The notes: generated from the sequence alone by a model not told the origin. DNA of 64,000 nt from an uncultured Collinsella sp. (GCA_900767675.1 CAAFZX010000007.1:1-64000); one strand, 5' to 3'. Numbered from the stretch's first letter, positions 44,426 to 53,332 are shown. Translations and numbers: made by a program.

Positions 44426-44954
44426 ATGTCAATACTCGGTAGTATCATTTGGCGCCTCATGCCCTCCGGGACGAAGCTGAAGCGCCTGAAAAAACGCGGA
44501 CTCACGATCGGGGGGGGGGTGTGAGATTCTTAACGGATTTGACTTCGGCTCCGAGCCGTACCTGGTGACAATCGGCGACAACGTCAGGATCACGAGCGGC
44601 GTTAAGATCACGACCCATGACGGCGGTGTCTGGACGTTGAGGCATATGTATCCTGAGCTGGCAGATATCGATAGGTTCGGCCGTGTCTCCATCGGCGACA
44701 ACTCGCATATCGGGATGGACGCCATGATCATGCCGGGCGTGGCTATCGGCAGAAACTGCATCGTGGGCGCCCGCTCCGTCGTAACGCATGACGTTCCGGA
44801 CAATACGGTCATTGCCGGTGTCCCGGCGCGGCCAATCGGGACGATAGATCAATACCGGGAGAAACACTCGAGTGAGTTTGTCAACACGAAGCACTTGGAT
44901 TGGCAAGAGAAGAGGAACTTCTGCGAGCGGGCTTACCCGCACTTGCCTGAGTAG
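44426..44954 (+). pseudogene. Hexapeptide-repeat acetyltransferase, frame off at a ten-G tract (phase-variable)
   Basis: The ATG follows CTGGAGG by five bases. The frame gives MSILGSIIWRLMPSGTKLKR and continues to LTIGGGV, then hits TGA at 44522. With nine instead of ten G the frame would read LTIGGGCEILNGFDFGSEPY and continue to YPHLPE at the end, a 175-residue left-handed beta-helix acetyltransferase (IGDNVRITSGVKITTHDGG, IGMDAMIMPGVAIGRNCIVGA, VIAGVPARPIG). The downstream part is fully intact. This is what a slipped-strand contingency gene looks like in the off state; a sequencing error in the tract is the alternative. It would acetylate capsule sugars. Confidence 0.85.
44510..44519 (+). 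repeat. Homopolymeric tract of ten G in the acetyltransferase gene
   Basis: Ten consecutive G sit 28 codons into the gene. Nine or twelve would restore the frame. Confidence 0.9.
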
Positions 44955-45013
44955 CGATAACGCGCCGGCAGTAATCGCATTTTGACCGAGCAAATTGAAA
45001 GGAAGCGACTGTC

Positions 45014-45328
45014 TTGACGATAAAGTTTTTCTCGGGGGGTGCCTCGATTGGCGCCGTTCTGGAGCAGATGCTTCGCCTCTGTCCGATCATTCGTCAAGAG
45101 AACCGCGGTAAGAGAAAAGGCGCGCCAATTTTGGGAGACTGTGTGTGGGTTGGCGTAAACCCCACCGTCGTCGGAAGTATTACGGTCGGTGACGATGTTC
45201 TTTTCGCCCCTGGTGCGTTTGTAAACTGTGACGTCCCTGGCCATTCCATTGTCTTGGGTAATCCGTGTCGCATAATACCTTGCGAAAATGCAAATGTTGG
45301 AAATATCAACCGAAAGATTCCCTTTTAG
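45014..45328 (+). CDS. Short serine-acetyltransferase-like hexapeptide protein, probably truncated
   Basis: A 104-residue reading frame from TTG 45014 with AAAGGA upstream. Residues from about 30 match the second half of CysE-like capsule acyltransferases: ENRGKRKGAPILGDCVWVGVNPTVVGSITVGDDVLFAPGAFVNCDVPGHSIVLGNPCRII (cited as landmarks GAPILGD and VLGNPCRII). The catalytic first half is missing or scrambled (residues 1-28 show weak similarity). It may be a decayed copy. Confidence 0.55.
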   Translation: MTIKFFSGGASIGAVLEQMLRLCPIIRQENRGKRKGAPILGDCVWVGVNPTVVGSITVGDDVLFAPGAFVNCDVPGHSIVLGNPCRIIPCENANVGNINRKIPF

Positions 45329-45355
45329 GGTTTTCAGTTTTTAGGAGTTTCACTT

Positions 45356-46396
45356 ATGACGAACAGGAAAATTCTCGTCACCGGAGCGGCCGGCTTCATC
45401 GGCGCATTCCTCGTCAAGAAGCTGCTCAAGGAGACCGATGATGCCATCGTCGGACTAGACAACCTCAACAGCTACTACGATCCCGGCATCAAGAACGCGC
45501 GCCTGCGCATGCTGGCCGAGGCCGACACCGACGGCCGTTTCACCTTCGTTCGCGGCGACCTCTGCGACGCCGCCCTTATCGAGCGCTTGTTCGCGGAGAA
45601 CGGCTTCGACGTCGTGGTGAACCTCGCCGCCCAGGCGGGCGTCCGCTACTCCATCGAGAGCCCGCGCGCCTACCTCGAGAGCAACCTCGTCGGCTTCTTC
45701 AACGTGCTCGAGGCCTGCCGCCACCACCCGGTCAAGCACCTCGTCTACGCCAGCTCCAGCTCGGTCTACGGCGGCAACAAGAAGGTGCCGTTCTCCGAGG
45801 AGGACCGCGTGGACTCGCCGGTGTCGCTCTACGCCGCCACCAAGAAGTCCAACGAGCTCATGGCCGCCGCCTACTCCAAGCTCTACTCCATCCCGGCTAC
45901 CGGCCTGCGCTTCTTCACGGTGTACGGCCCCATGGGCAGGCCCGACATGGCCTACTTCGGATTCACCGAGAAGCTGCGCCGTGGGGATACCATCAAGATC
46001 TTCAACATGGGCGACTGCCGCCGCGACTTCACCTACGTCGACGATATCGTCGAGGGCGTCAGGCGCGTCATGGACGCCGCCCCCGAGGTGAAGATGGGCG
46101 AGGACGGGCTGCCGCTAGCTGCCCACCGCGTCTACAACATCGGCAACTCGCACCCCGAGAACCTGCTCGACTTCGTCGACACGCTGCAGCGCGTGCTGGT
46201 GGAGGAGGGCGTGCTGCCTGCGGACTACGACTTCGAGGCCCACAAGCAGCTCGTGCCCATGCAGCCCGGCGACGTGCCCGTCACCTACGCCGACACCACG
46301 GCGCTCCAGCGCGACCTGGGCTACAAGCCCGCGACTCCGCTCGAGGACGGCCTGAGGGCTTTTGCCAAATGGTATCGCGAGTATTACGGTTGCTAG
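45356..46396 (+). CDS. NAD-dependent UDP-sugar epimerase, probably UDP-glucuronate 4-epimerase
   Basis: A 346-residue extended short-chain dehydrogenase. The NAD motif is VTGAAGFIGAFLVKKLL. The Ser and Tyr-Lys catalytic positions lie in YASSSSVYGGN and SLYAATKKSNEL, with RFFTVYGPMGRPDMAYF. The block KKVPFSEEDRVDSPVSLYA is typical of UDP-glucuronate (uronic acid) 4-epimerases, so it would make UDP-galacturonate from the UDP-glucuronate supplied by the gene at 47486. GC-rich with core-like codon use, in contrast to the genes before and after it. Confidence 0.87.
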   Translation: MTNRKILVTGAAGFIGAFLVKKLLKETDDAIVGLDNLNSYYDPGIKNARLRMLAEADTDGRFTFVRGDLCDAALIERLFAENGFDVVVNLAAQAGVRYSIESPRAYLESNLVGFFNVLEACRHHPVKHLVYASSSSVYGGNKKVPFSEEDRVDSPVSLYAATKKSNELMAAAYSKLYSIPATGLRFFTVYGPMGRPDMAYFGFTEKLRRGDTIKIFNMGDCRRDFTYVDDIVEGVRRVMDAAPEVKMGEDGLPLAAHRVYNIGNSHPENLLDFVDTLQRVLVEEGVLPADYDFEAHKQLVPMQPGDVPVTYADTTALQRDLGYKPATPLEDGLRAFAKWYREYYGC

Positions 46397-46415
46397 ACGG
46401 AAAGGTATATGAAAA

Positions 46416-47483
46416 TTGAGCGAGAGGGTAAATGTCTGCGTCATCGTTGGGAATGGCTTTGATTTAGCAGCGGGTCTCGGTACATTTACCCAGGACTTTG
46501 TTCGTGGATTTGCTGATACGCATCATGGCGAATGTTCTCCCGCTGGAAGGATTGCCGAGCGAATTCTCATTGACGGTCCTGAAAACTGGGCTGATTTCGA
46601 AAAGAAGCTCGGGGAGTATGCTTCTGTTGTCGACATGATGGAGAACGTGGGGGATCCTGTTACTGAATATGTGGATGCCAAGGCTGCTATAGAGTCAGAA
46701 CTTAATGCGTTTATTGCCGAGAGGGAAAGTTTTGTTGACGACGATTTAGTTGAGCAGGCGGCGGGGGAGTGCCTATCGTCCCTTTGCGGTTGGCTAGACG
46801 AGTTGGCACCGCGTGAGCGCATTTCCGTCCTCGGGGACTTCAGCGCGCCATTAACATTCGAATTCCGTTTTGTGACTCTTAACTATACATATGTACTGGA
46901 TACTATGCTTGATCTGCAAAGGTCAAGCTCGGCAAGCGCTTACACGTCTTCAAACGTTACAGGCTATTACTTGCGCGAGTGTGTTCATGCTCATGGTGAT
47001 CTTGCTAGGAATTCTATATGCGGGGTCGATTCCCCTTCCCAGATTTGCTCCGAGGCTCTATCTCATTCTGATGAAGTAATTGAGACTGTGGTTAAGGGGC
47101 AATCTCAGGTACTGCTGGGATCCCTTGATGACGATCGTGCATTTTCATTTATTCAATCTGCCGAGGTAGTTTTAATTTACGGGTGTTCGCTGGGAGAAAC
47201 GGATGCTCGTTGGTGGAAATCGATTGTCAATTGGTTGAATGCTGGTTCTTCAAAGCGCTTTGTAGTTATTTATTCATATGGATTCAGGCGCAATGGGCGC
47301 CCCGTAGCGGCTGTGAGAAAAGAGATTATTGCACTTAAAGAAAGACTTTTTTCGTCGGCGGGGCTTTCTGATCATGAGTTCAAAAAAGCCCTGTTCAATC
47401 GGATATTTATTTTACCTTCGGAGTCTGTCTTCAAGATGCCGGGAGTTTTGATTTCGGAAGAATCGAATTGCGAAAGGAACTAA
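46416..47483 (+). CDS. AbiH family abortive-infection protein 1
   Basis: The 355 residues begin VNVCVIVGNGFDLAAGLGTFTQDFV, the hallmark of AbiH proteins (hydrophobic strand, GNGFDL, then a Gly/Thr-rich segment). WADFEKKLGEYA and the late VVLIYGCSLGETDARWWK (a SIR2-like GxSLGxxD block) also match. AbiH from Lactococcus blocks phage growth; its mechanism is poorly known. Start is TTG 46416, ten bases from GGAAAGG. The gene is AT-rich and sits between two GC-rich UDP-uronate genes, so it looks inserted into the capsule operon and ends one codon before ugd. Confidence 0.85.
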   Translation: MSERVNVCVIVGNGFDLAAGLGTFTQDFVRGFADTHHGECSPAGRIAERILIDGPENWADFEKKLGEYASVVDMMENVGDPVTEYVDAKAAIESELNAFIAERESFVDDDLVEQAAGECLSSLCGWLDELAPRERISVLGDFSAPLTFEFRFVTLNYTYVLDTMLDLQRSSSASAYTSSNVTGYYLRECVHAHGDLARNSICGVDSPSQICSEALSHSDEVIETVVKGQSQVLLGSLDDDRAFSFIQSAEVVLIYGCSLGETDARWWKSIVNWLNAGSSKRFVVIYSYGFRRNGRPVAAVRKEIIALKERLFSSAGLSDHEFKKALFNRIFILPSESVFKMPGVLISEESNCERN

Positions 47484-47485
47484 AC

Positions 47486-48745
47486 ATGAAGATCGCTGTT
47501 GCCGGTACCGGCTATGTCGGCCTGTCCCTCGCCGTCCTGCTCTCGCAGCACAACGAGGTCCACGCGCTGGACATCGTGCCCGAGAAGGTCGAGAAGATCA
47601 ACAACTATGAGTCGCCCATCCAGGACGATGAGATCGAGCGCTTCCTGGCGGAGGCCAAGGCGGGGGAGCGCAAGCTCGACCTGCACGCCACCGTCGACGT
47701 TGCAGAGGCATACACGGGCGCCGACTACGCCGTCATCGCCACGCCCACCAACTACGACTCGGACAGGAACTTCTTCGACACGAGCTCCGTCGAGGCCGCC
47801 ATCGCCGCCGTTCGCTCGGTTAACCCGGATGCCTGGATCGTCATCAAGTCCACGATTCCCGTCGGCTACACCGCGGGCCTTCGCGAGAGGCTGGGCGACA
47901 GCAAGATCTTCTTCAGCCCCGAGTTCCTGCGCGAGAGCAAGGCCCTCTACGACAACCTGCATCCCAGCCGCATCGTGGTGGGCGCGCCGAAGGAGGACGT
48001 TGTCGCCGTCGCGGCCGCCGAGCGCTTCGCCGGCCTGCTCGCCCAGGGCGCCGACCCCGCCGAGCTGGAGCGCGTGAACACCGACGGCACCGTGGGCATC
48101 CCCGAGCTCGTGCTGGGCACCACTGAGGCCGAGGCCGTGAAGCTCTTCGCCAACACGTACCTGGCGCTGCGCGTGGCCTACTTCAACGAGCTCGACACCT
48201 ACTGCGAGGTGCGAGGACTCAACACACGCGACGTCATCGACGGCGTGTGCCTGGAGCCGCGCATCGGCAGCCACTACAACAACCCCAGCTTCGGCTACGG
48301 CGGCTACTGCCTGCCCAAGGACACCAAGCAGCTGCTGGCCAACTACAGGGACGTGCCGCAGAACCTGATCGAGGCCATCGTGGACGCCAACCGCACCCGC
48401 AAGGACTTCGTGGCAGACGAGGTGCTGCAGATGGTGTGGGACCGCGTCTATGCCGGCAAGGAGAAGCCGGTCGTGGGCGTGTACCGCCTGACGATGAAGT
48501 CCAACTCCGACAACTTCCGCGCTAGCTCCATCCAGGGCGTCATGAAGCGCGTGAAGGCCAAGGGCGTGCCCGTGGTGGTCTACGAGCCCACGCTGGACGC
48601 GCCGGAGTTCTTCGGCTCCGAGGTCACGCACGACCTGGAGGCCTTCAAGGCCGGCTGCGACGTAATCGTCGCCAACCGCTGGAGCGACGAGCTCGCGGAC
48701 GTGGAGGACAAGGTGTACACGAGGGACCTGTTTAAACGGGACTAG
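47486..48745 (+). CDS. ugd: UDP-glucose 6-dehydrogenase
   Basis: Oxidises UDP-glucose to UDP-glucuronate in two NAD-dependent steps. The 419 residues have the NAD motif KIAVAGTGYVGLSLAVLL, the catalytic Lys region in AVKLFANTYLALRVAYFNEL, and the catalytic Cys in GYGGYCLPKDTKQL. Start ATG 47486 has GAAAGGA upstream. It is the last gene of the capsule operon, closed by a strong terminator, and provides the substrate for the epimerase at 45356. Confidence 0.94.
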   Translation: MKIAVAGTGYVGLSLAVLLSQHNEVHALDIVPEKVEKINNYESPIQDDEIERFLAEAKAGERKLDLHATVDVAEAYTGADYAVIATPTNYDSDRNFFDTSSVEAAIAAVRSVNPDAWIVIKSTIPVGYTAGLRERLGDSKIFFSPEFLRESKALYDNLHPSRIVVGAPKEDVVAVAAAERFAGLLAQGADPAELERVNTDGTVGIPELVLGTTEAEAVKLFANTYLALRVAYFNELDTYCEVRGLNTRDVIDGVCLEPRIGSHYNNPSFGYGGYCLPKDTKQLLANYRDVPQNLIEAIVDANRTRKDFVADEVLQMVWDRVYAGKEKPVVGVYRLTMKSNSDNFRASSIQGVMKRVKAKGVPVVVYEPTLDAPEFFGSEVTHDLEAFKAGCDVIVANRWSDELADVEDKVYTRDLFKRD

Positions 48746-48806
48746 TGGAGAGGGGTTGCCTGCGCTGGACAGGCTTTGCTTTATACTAAATGCACCTTTC
48801 CTGAGG

Positions 48807-48844
48807 GTGGGGAGTATCGGCTTTCGCCGATACTCCCCACTTTT
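48807..48844 (+). terminator. Strong terminator closing the capsule operon
   Basis: A perfect 15-bp stem (GTGGGGAGTATCGGC with GCCGATACTCCCCAC) and a TTTC loop, followed by TTTTG. Confidence 0.95.
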
Positions 48845-48845
48845 G

Positions 48846-49323
48846 TTGGTGCTTAATAAGTTAAGGCCGTAAAACAGGCCGACGTTTTCTCAAGATGCAT
48901 CAGAGGATTCGCGTTGAAAATGTTTGTGTAAGTGTTACGCTCCGGCGCTCGTTTAACGAAAAACGGTCTTTTGGAACGCACCTCGGGCATGTTCGAGGCG
49001 CGCGGAGAGCTGCGCGTCAAGCTATTTCGACGCTTGTTTTGTTTTAAAAAAGTCAGGCTACCGTTTGACGAAAAAATAGTAGGTCAACGTTCTCGTTAGG
49101 TGAATCAAAGAGTAGTATCTAACCCAGCGTTCACTGCCAGGGGCATGACGTTTGAGATCGGTGAATTGGGCTTTAACAGTTTGGCCTTTTGCCTAATCTG
49201 AAACCTGTTGTTGTGGCGGTTTCAGATTTTGGGACGAGTGCTGTTCTTCATTAATCGAGTGCCCTGGTTTTGCCTATCGCCAAACAAATTTCGGACAGCC
49301 TATTTGAGTAGTGGTGAATTTAA
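48846..49323. other. Intergenic region with hairpin, no gene recognised
   Basis: AT-rich spacer. AATCTGAAACC pairs perfectly with GGTTTCAGATT at 49195-49228, followed by TTT, a terminator-like hairpin. CGTTT(A/G)ACGAAAAA occurs twice (about 48952 and 49062). No reading frame here resembles a known protein. Confidence 0.5.
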
Positions 49324-49869
49324 ATGGTGAACGATATGAATATGGAGGGGGAGGGTCCGTCCCTTGAAGAAGCCTATCACTCTGTTATCGAACTTTTGGT
49401 AGGCGTAATTTCTACTGTTCCAATTTTCGCTACTTTCCTTCTTTCGCTGAATGAGCAATATACTGATCTTGAATGGTTAACGGTATACTCGATTGCTTTG
49501 CTTTCAAGCTTCTCGCAATCTTTGGGGTACCTCAATTCCCTGTATAAGAGTGGCGTCTTGCCCGAATGGCTGAGAGATGGCCGTAGCAGACTGTTGTATT
49601 TGACCTCTCTCGCTGTATGCATTGCGTCCGCTACACTTTCCTTTGTTGGTGCTCTTGTGATGTTACATCTGGTTAAAAGTGATATGTATACTGATCAGCT
49701 TAAATGCTTTCTTCCTTGGTACCTTTTGGTAATATTCGCGTGCAGTGTGGTTAACCTTGTAAGAATGGGTGTTTTTGCCGCCCTTAGCACAAAATATGCC
49801 GTAACTGGCGAATTAGAAATAGTTGGCTACGATAACTATTTCAGCGAAGCCTTAAGCAAGTTGAAGTAA
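49324..49869 (+). CDS. Unknown integral membrane protein of the defence island
   Basis: A protein of 181 residues with about four hydrophobic segments (near residues 21-41, 55-70, 91-113 and 131-155). An acidic start (MVNDMNMEGEGPSLEEAYH) precedes them. I recognise no family. Low GC sets it apart from core genes. A cytosolic gene follows 20 bases later and is probably co-transcribed. By analogy with two-gene defence systems it could be the membrane effector, but that is speculation. Confidence 0.6.
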   Translation: MVNDMNMEGEGPSLEEAYHSVIELLVGVISTVPIFATFLLSLNEQYTDLEWLTVYSIALLSSFSQSLGYLNSLYKSGVLPEWLRDGRSRLLYLTSLAVCIASATLSFVGALVMLHLVKSDMYTDQLKCFLPWYLLVIFACSVVNLVRMGVFAALSTKYAVTGELEIVGYDNYFSEALSKLK

Positions 49870-49889
49870 GTAGAAGAAGGTGAGAGACG

Positions 49890-50558
49890 ATGGCTATGAA
49901 TAGAAAGTACAACAAAAAGTGTGATTTTGATTTCTATGAAAGGTTATGGAGAGCTGTCATTAAACCCCAAATACAGAGTCGATTAATGCAGACCGATGCA
50001 TCGGGCTACTATTCATGTCAATTGGGCAAGGCATTTGATGATATTTGGATGATGTACAGTGCTTTTAACGAGCACTGTTCCAAGAATTATATGCTTGACC
50101 CCGATGCGCATCTTGACCGTCATAAGATAGCCGCTTGCTACACCTACGCTATCGTTGCGGTGCAGCCTATTGAGATTAACAAGGCCGCACCCTTAGGCCA
50201 AGGAGTAAATCTGGTTAATGAGCAGCTTGCAATTACGGTAGGTTGTTCAATTTTATGTTCATTTACCAAAGCAACGGTTTTGAAATCGAGCATTGCTAAG
50301 GATGAGGAGAGATTGGCCAAAGCACTTGAAAGAATAGAAGGAGGAGTTGTTTTCCCGCATCCTTCCGAGGTTTCACATGGTGTTTATGAACTCGATGTGG
50401 CTCGATACCTTGCCTTTACTCATGTTGAGAAGAACTACAATATCCTTTTACTAGGCCTCTTGTTCTATGAGTGGGAAAAAACGTTACTTTCTGAAAAAGA
50501 CTATCTGGAAATGGTTAAGGCAAAAATCGAAGCTAATTCTGAGGAAAATACGGTTTGA
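49890..50558 (+). CDS. Unknown protein paired with the membrane protein upstream
   Basis: A protein of 222 residues, AT-rich, no signal peptide or membrane segment. GGTGAGAG precedes the ATG. Landmarks are FYERLWRAVIKPQI, AFNEHCSKNYMLDPDAHLDRHKIAACYTYAIV (with conserved-looking His and Arg) and LLLGLLFYEWEK. I do not recognise a family. Gene order and spacing suggest it works together with the product of 49324-49869. Confidence 0.6.
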   Translation: MAMNRKYNKKCDFDFYERLWRAVIKPQIQSRLMQTDASGYYSCQLGKAFDDIWMMYSAFNEHCSKNYMLDPDAHLDRHKIAACYTYAIVAVQPIEINKAAPLGQGVNLVNEQLAITVGCSILCSFTKATVLKSSIAKDEERLAKALERIEGGVVFPHPSEVSHGVYELDVARYLAFTHVEKNYNILLLGLLFYEWEKTLLSEKDYLEMVKAKIEANSEENTV

Positions 50559-50642
50559 TGAATAAAGATTTAGCTTTTCCATCGTTTTTTGCGCTTATAA
50601 ACGTATAATTTTAAATCCAGTTAGTTCGATAAAGGATTTCTA

Positions 50643-50849
50643 ATGAGTATTGAGGTATTAGCGCCTTTAATCGCTTGCATCTTAATGTTATTGGTTGCGA
50701 TCGTTATTGGTATCGTAATTTTTATACGAGAGTCAAAAAGACAAGACGCTTATCGTCGCACCGCTAATAGACAAATCAATAGAACAAATAACTCTGATTT
50801 TTCTGTTTCAGACATAGAGTTAATTCTAGTCAACGGCTTTAAACACTAG
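50643..50849 (+). CDS. Small single-span membrane protein, unknown
   Basis: Sixty-eight residues with one membrane helix (LIACILMLLVAIVIGIVIFI) and a basic tail with RRTANRQINRTNN. AAAGGA lies upstream, and TATAAT occurs at about 50604. It could belong to the unknown gene pair before it. The 175 bases after it hold no recognisable gene. Confidence 0.5.
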   Translation: MSIEVLAPLIACILMLLVAIVIGIVIFIRESKRQDAYRRTANRQINRTNNSDFSVSDIELILVNGFKH

Positions 50850-51024
50850 AGGCCTAGTAATTCAATATAGATAAAATGTTTCTCCTCAGGAGAGTTTCGA
50901 TTTCATTTTCAATTATTGTTGGCTGATTTGTTATCTGATTTTGACCGCATGCTTCAAATTCGTTTTGTCTGATTAAGTGATCATTTGGAACGGACTTAAA
51001 GCATGCAGCCGAATGATTCTATAG

Positions 51025-51579
51025 TTATTGAACTACTGTTAGATTGGCCTTTCGTTCGCAAACTTTTCTTGCGTGCGTTTTCCCACCTAGCAAAACATGC
51101 GCACTTGTTCCGGTAAGCAGCTGATAGCACAACTCAAGGGGCAATGCAGTTTCATTGGTTGCCGTACTAAGTTTTTGCGGCATCTTCGAGAGCAGAGTGA
51201 TGACCTGCTTATTTACCTCAGACTGTTCTGGAATTATCGCGTTGGGCTCATCCGTTCTCCATCCTGCCGCGCTTAATTGCCTGAAAAGATTGTGATACTG
51301 CCACTCTGTGAGCAGACCAATGTCGTGTGATCTAAAGATAAATGCTGCCACAGACACCTTCCATTGCGTTTTAAAGGCTACTGCGTCTCGCAGACTGAAG
51401 CTTCTGGGCGTATATTTCAGCTTGGTTGATTTGGGCATTAGGAAGGCCGAGGCAAATCTGTTCGCCTCCGCTTCGATTTCTTTTGTAGTTGACGTCTCCA
51501 TGTCGAGATTTCGATGCATTACCCAAACTAGATACGCTTTTGGAGGTATATGTTCCCGTTGGCAAGAATGTACTTTCAA
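51025..51579 (-). pseudogene. 5'-truncated ImmA/IrrE-type metallopeptidase remnant
   Basis: From MHRNLDMETSTTKEIEAEANRFASAFLMPK onward the frame matches the region just after the zinc-binding HExxH helix of ImmA/IrrE proteases, including the EAEANRFASAFLMP block. The HExxH itself is missing: upstream of the homologous part the frame reads YLVWV instead of the expected HELGH. The remainder, 150 residues, is intact. The break lies near 51520, where a plus-strand gene fragment begins. Such peptidases normally cleave repressors of mobile elements. Confidence 0.7.
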
Positions 51580-52235
51580 CCGGATTTGCTTTTCGCCGGT
51601 ATCTTGAATCGCTTGATGAATATGAGTCTGCGATAACTGAGTTCGCTCCCTTCGTATTTAAAGCTGTTTGTGATGTTGCCGATACGTGGTCGGACTCTAT
51701 TAAGGGCGAGTTCCTTGTCGAGGAACTGGTGGCGAAAATTAACCCTATAGCCCCTAAGATACAGTTGGAGGACTTGTGTCCAGTTCAAGAACTGACGGGA
51801 TTAAACGATATGGGATATGCGATATTTTCTAGGCTGATTCCGCACGGCTTAGTGGAGTGGTCACTGTCCAATGCGGTATATCTGTTGAAGCTTGAGGGGT
51901 TGGGGAGTGGTTTTCGTTTCCAAGGCTATTTTAATCGCTATGTTAAGAAAGTCTCATTCAATAATGAAGATGAGGTTTCTAAGCTGAATTTGGAGGATGC
52001 CCGCCTTTTGGCAAAGGCAATTATCTGCAGGGATCGTATGGACGAGAGCGATGTCTTTTCCACTTTGGAAAAGCTGCGGGCTGTGGGAGATGGACTGTTT
52101 CCTATAGATGTTAAATTTAAAACGATTTCTAATCTATTGGAAGGAGACAGACCAGTCGTCTCACTGTATGGACGCGGTTTTATTCAGTCTGTCTCAATTG
52201 TCTATGAAGCCCTCGCAAAGGTGGACTGGAAGTAG
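51489..52235 (+). pseudogene. Unknown protein gene truncated at its 5' end by the same junction
   Basis: About 235 residues of plausible coding sequence run from roughly 51525 (LLEVYVPVGKNVLSTGFAF) to the stop, but no ATG or ribosome site is found in frame; the nominal start is a TTG inside the antisense peptidase remnant. The protein is soluble, AT-rich and not recognised. Head-to-head truncation with the ImmA/IrrE remnant suggests one deletion removed the starts of two divergent genes. It could still be expressed from an unusual start. Confidence 0.55.
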
Positions 52236-52247
52236 CGAGAACGCCTT

Positions 52248-52475
52248 TTGAAGAAATGGGTAGAAACGCACACGCCGGACGACATCGGCGATCTTCCGTG
52301 CCTGTTTTCTTATGATTTAGCGCCTATCGTTGCTGCTTCATCAAGTTGGGGCTCGTGGCTGTCAGTGGCTGTCCAGCAGAACCTCCCTCGCTATCTTAAC
52401 GACTGTCTCGATGAGTGCGATAAGGCTAAAGTCGAAGGGGAAGTGAAAAAGGTGATTGAGGAGCTGAGTGATTGA
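52248..52475 (+). CDS. Small protein of unknown function
   Basis: Seventy-five residues from TTG 52248, twelve bases after the previous stop. Contains LPCLFSYDLAPIVAASSSWGSWLSVAVQQNL and an acidic C-terminus. It may be the second gene of a pair with 51489-52235. No family recognised. Confidence 0.45.
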   Translation: MKKWVETHTPDDIGDLPCLFSYDLAPIVAASSSWGSWLSVAVQQNLPRYLNDCLDECDKAKVEGEVKKVIEELSD

Positions 52476-52513
52476 TGGTCTGAAATAAATATCAGCTTAC
52501 ATGTTCATGGGCT

Positions 52514-52669
52514 TTCTCTTTGGGCAGCGCGTCGAGCGACCCATCGTCGATCGATGCGATGTTCGCAGACGCGGCTCGTGCCCCTTTCGTCGATGCTCTG
52601 TTGTTTAGTCGCCTGAAATCATATGACGACGCGTGGACCGTGCTCCCCTATGTGCTTGTCCATTTGTGA
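52514..52669 (+). pseudogene. Gene remnant of unknown family
   Basis: The frame SLGSASSDPSSIDAMFADAA...VLPYVLVHL (about 51 residues to TGA) has GC-rich, protein-like codon use but no start. A further short frame (MRHLLMRNYLPYGFIKAAQD) lies at about 52678-52770. Both look like debris. Confidence 0.4.
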
Positions 52670-52824
52670 AAGAAATCATGCGTCACCTCCTTATGCGCAA
52701 CTACTTGCCCTATGGGTTTATTAAGGCTGCCCAAGACGGATTGTTGGTCGGCGGAGATTGGTTTGCCTAGCTGTGCTTAAGGCCCTTGGTCTGGATTTCC
52801 CAGTCGCCCCACAACGCTCTTGCA

Positions 52825-53019
52825 ATGAGTGTCGCAGTGGTCATTGCCCAAACGTTCCTCGTGATTTATGTGCTGTTTAGGAACATGAATTACTACGACA
52901 TGAACGCACCGTTCCTTGAGAACTTCTTTAACGCCGTTAAGGGTGCGGCGCTGAAGCTGTCCACGGCGATCTTGGGTGAACACGCGATGCAGGTGCTGTG
53001 CAAGAAGAACGGGGAGTGA
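52825..53019 (+). CDS. Possible small membrane protein
   Basis: Sixty-four residues with one N-terminal hydrophobic helix (VAVVIAQTFLVIYVLF). No clear ribosome-binding site; it may be a remnant. Low confidence. Confidence 0.3.
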   Translation: MSVAVVIAQTFLVIYVLFRNMNYYDMNAPFLENFFNAVKGAALKLSTAILGEHAMQVLCKKNGE

Positions 53020-53137
53020 GGAGGCCGCTGTTCGCCTCGAGCGAGTGTTGAGGGCGCTCGTTTGCTGCGCCGTTCGAGGGCTCTATTGAGGGGTAAGATT
53101 GATTGGGGATATTGAAAGTGGGGTAGAGGAGACGAGA

Positions 53138-53332
53138 ATGGCACAACGTGAGTATGATAGCTTCGCTATTGGAGTGCTAAATGACGGAGATGCAGTTGCG
53201 CCGCTTGATTTGTCAATTAATGTGTGGGCCGATGTTGGACATACTTCTGAGATAGATTTTGGTATCCAGATTCCACATAGGGATGAGCTTGCGCGGATCG
53301 AAGAGGCGTCAGTGCGGTTTCCATTGGTTTGG
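53138..53332 (+). pseudogene. 3'-truncated gene of unknown family
   Basis: ATG with GAGGAGAC upstream, and about 65 coherent residues (MAQREYDSFAIGVLNDGDA ... ARIEEASVRFPLVW). The frame then enters the antisense of an HNH gene fragment and loses sense, so the gene is cut at about 53317-53332. Confidence 0.5.
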
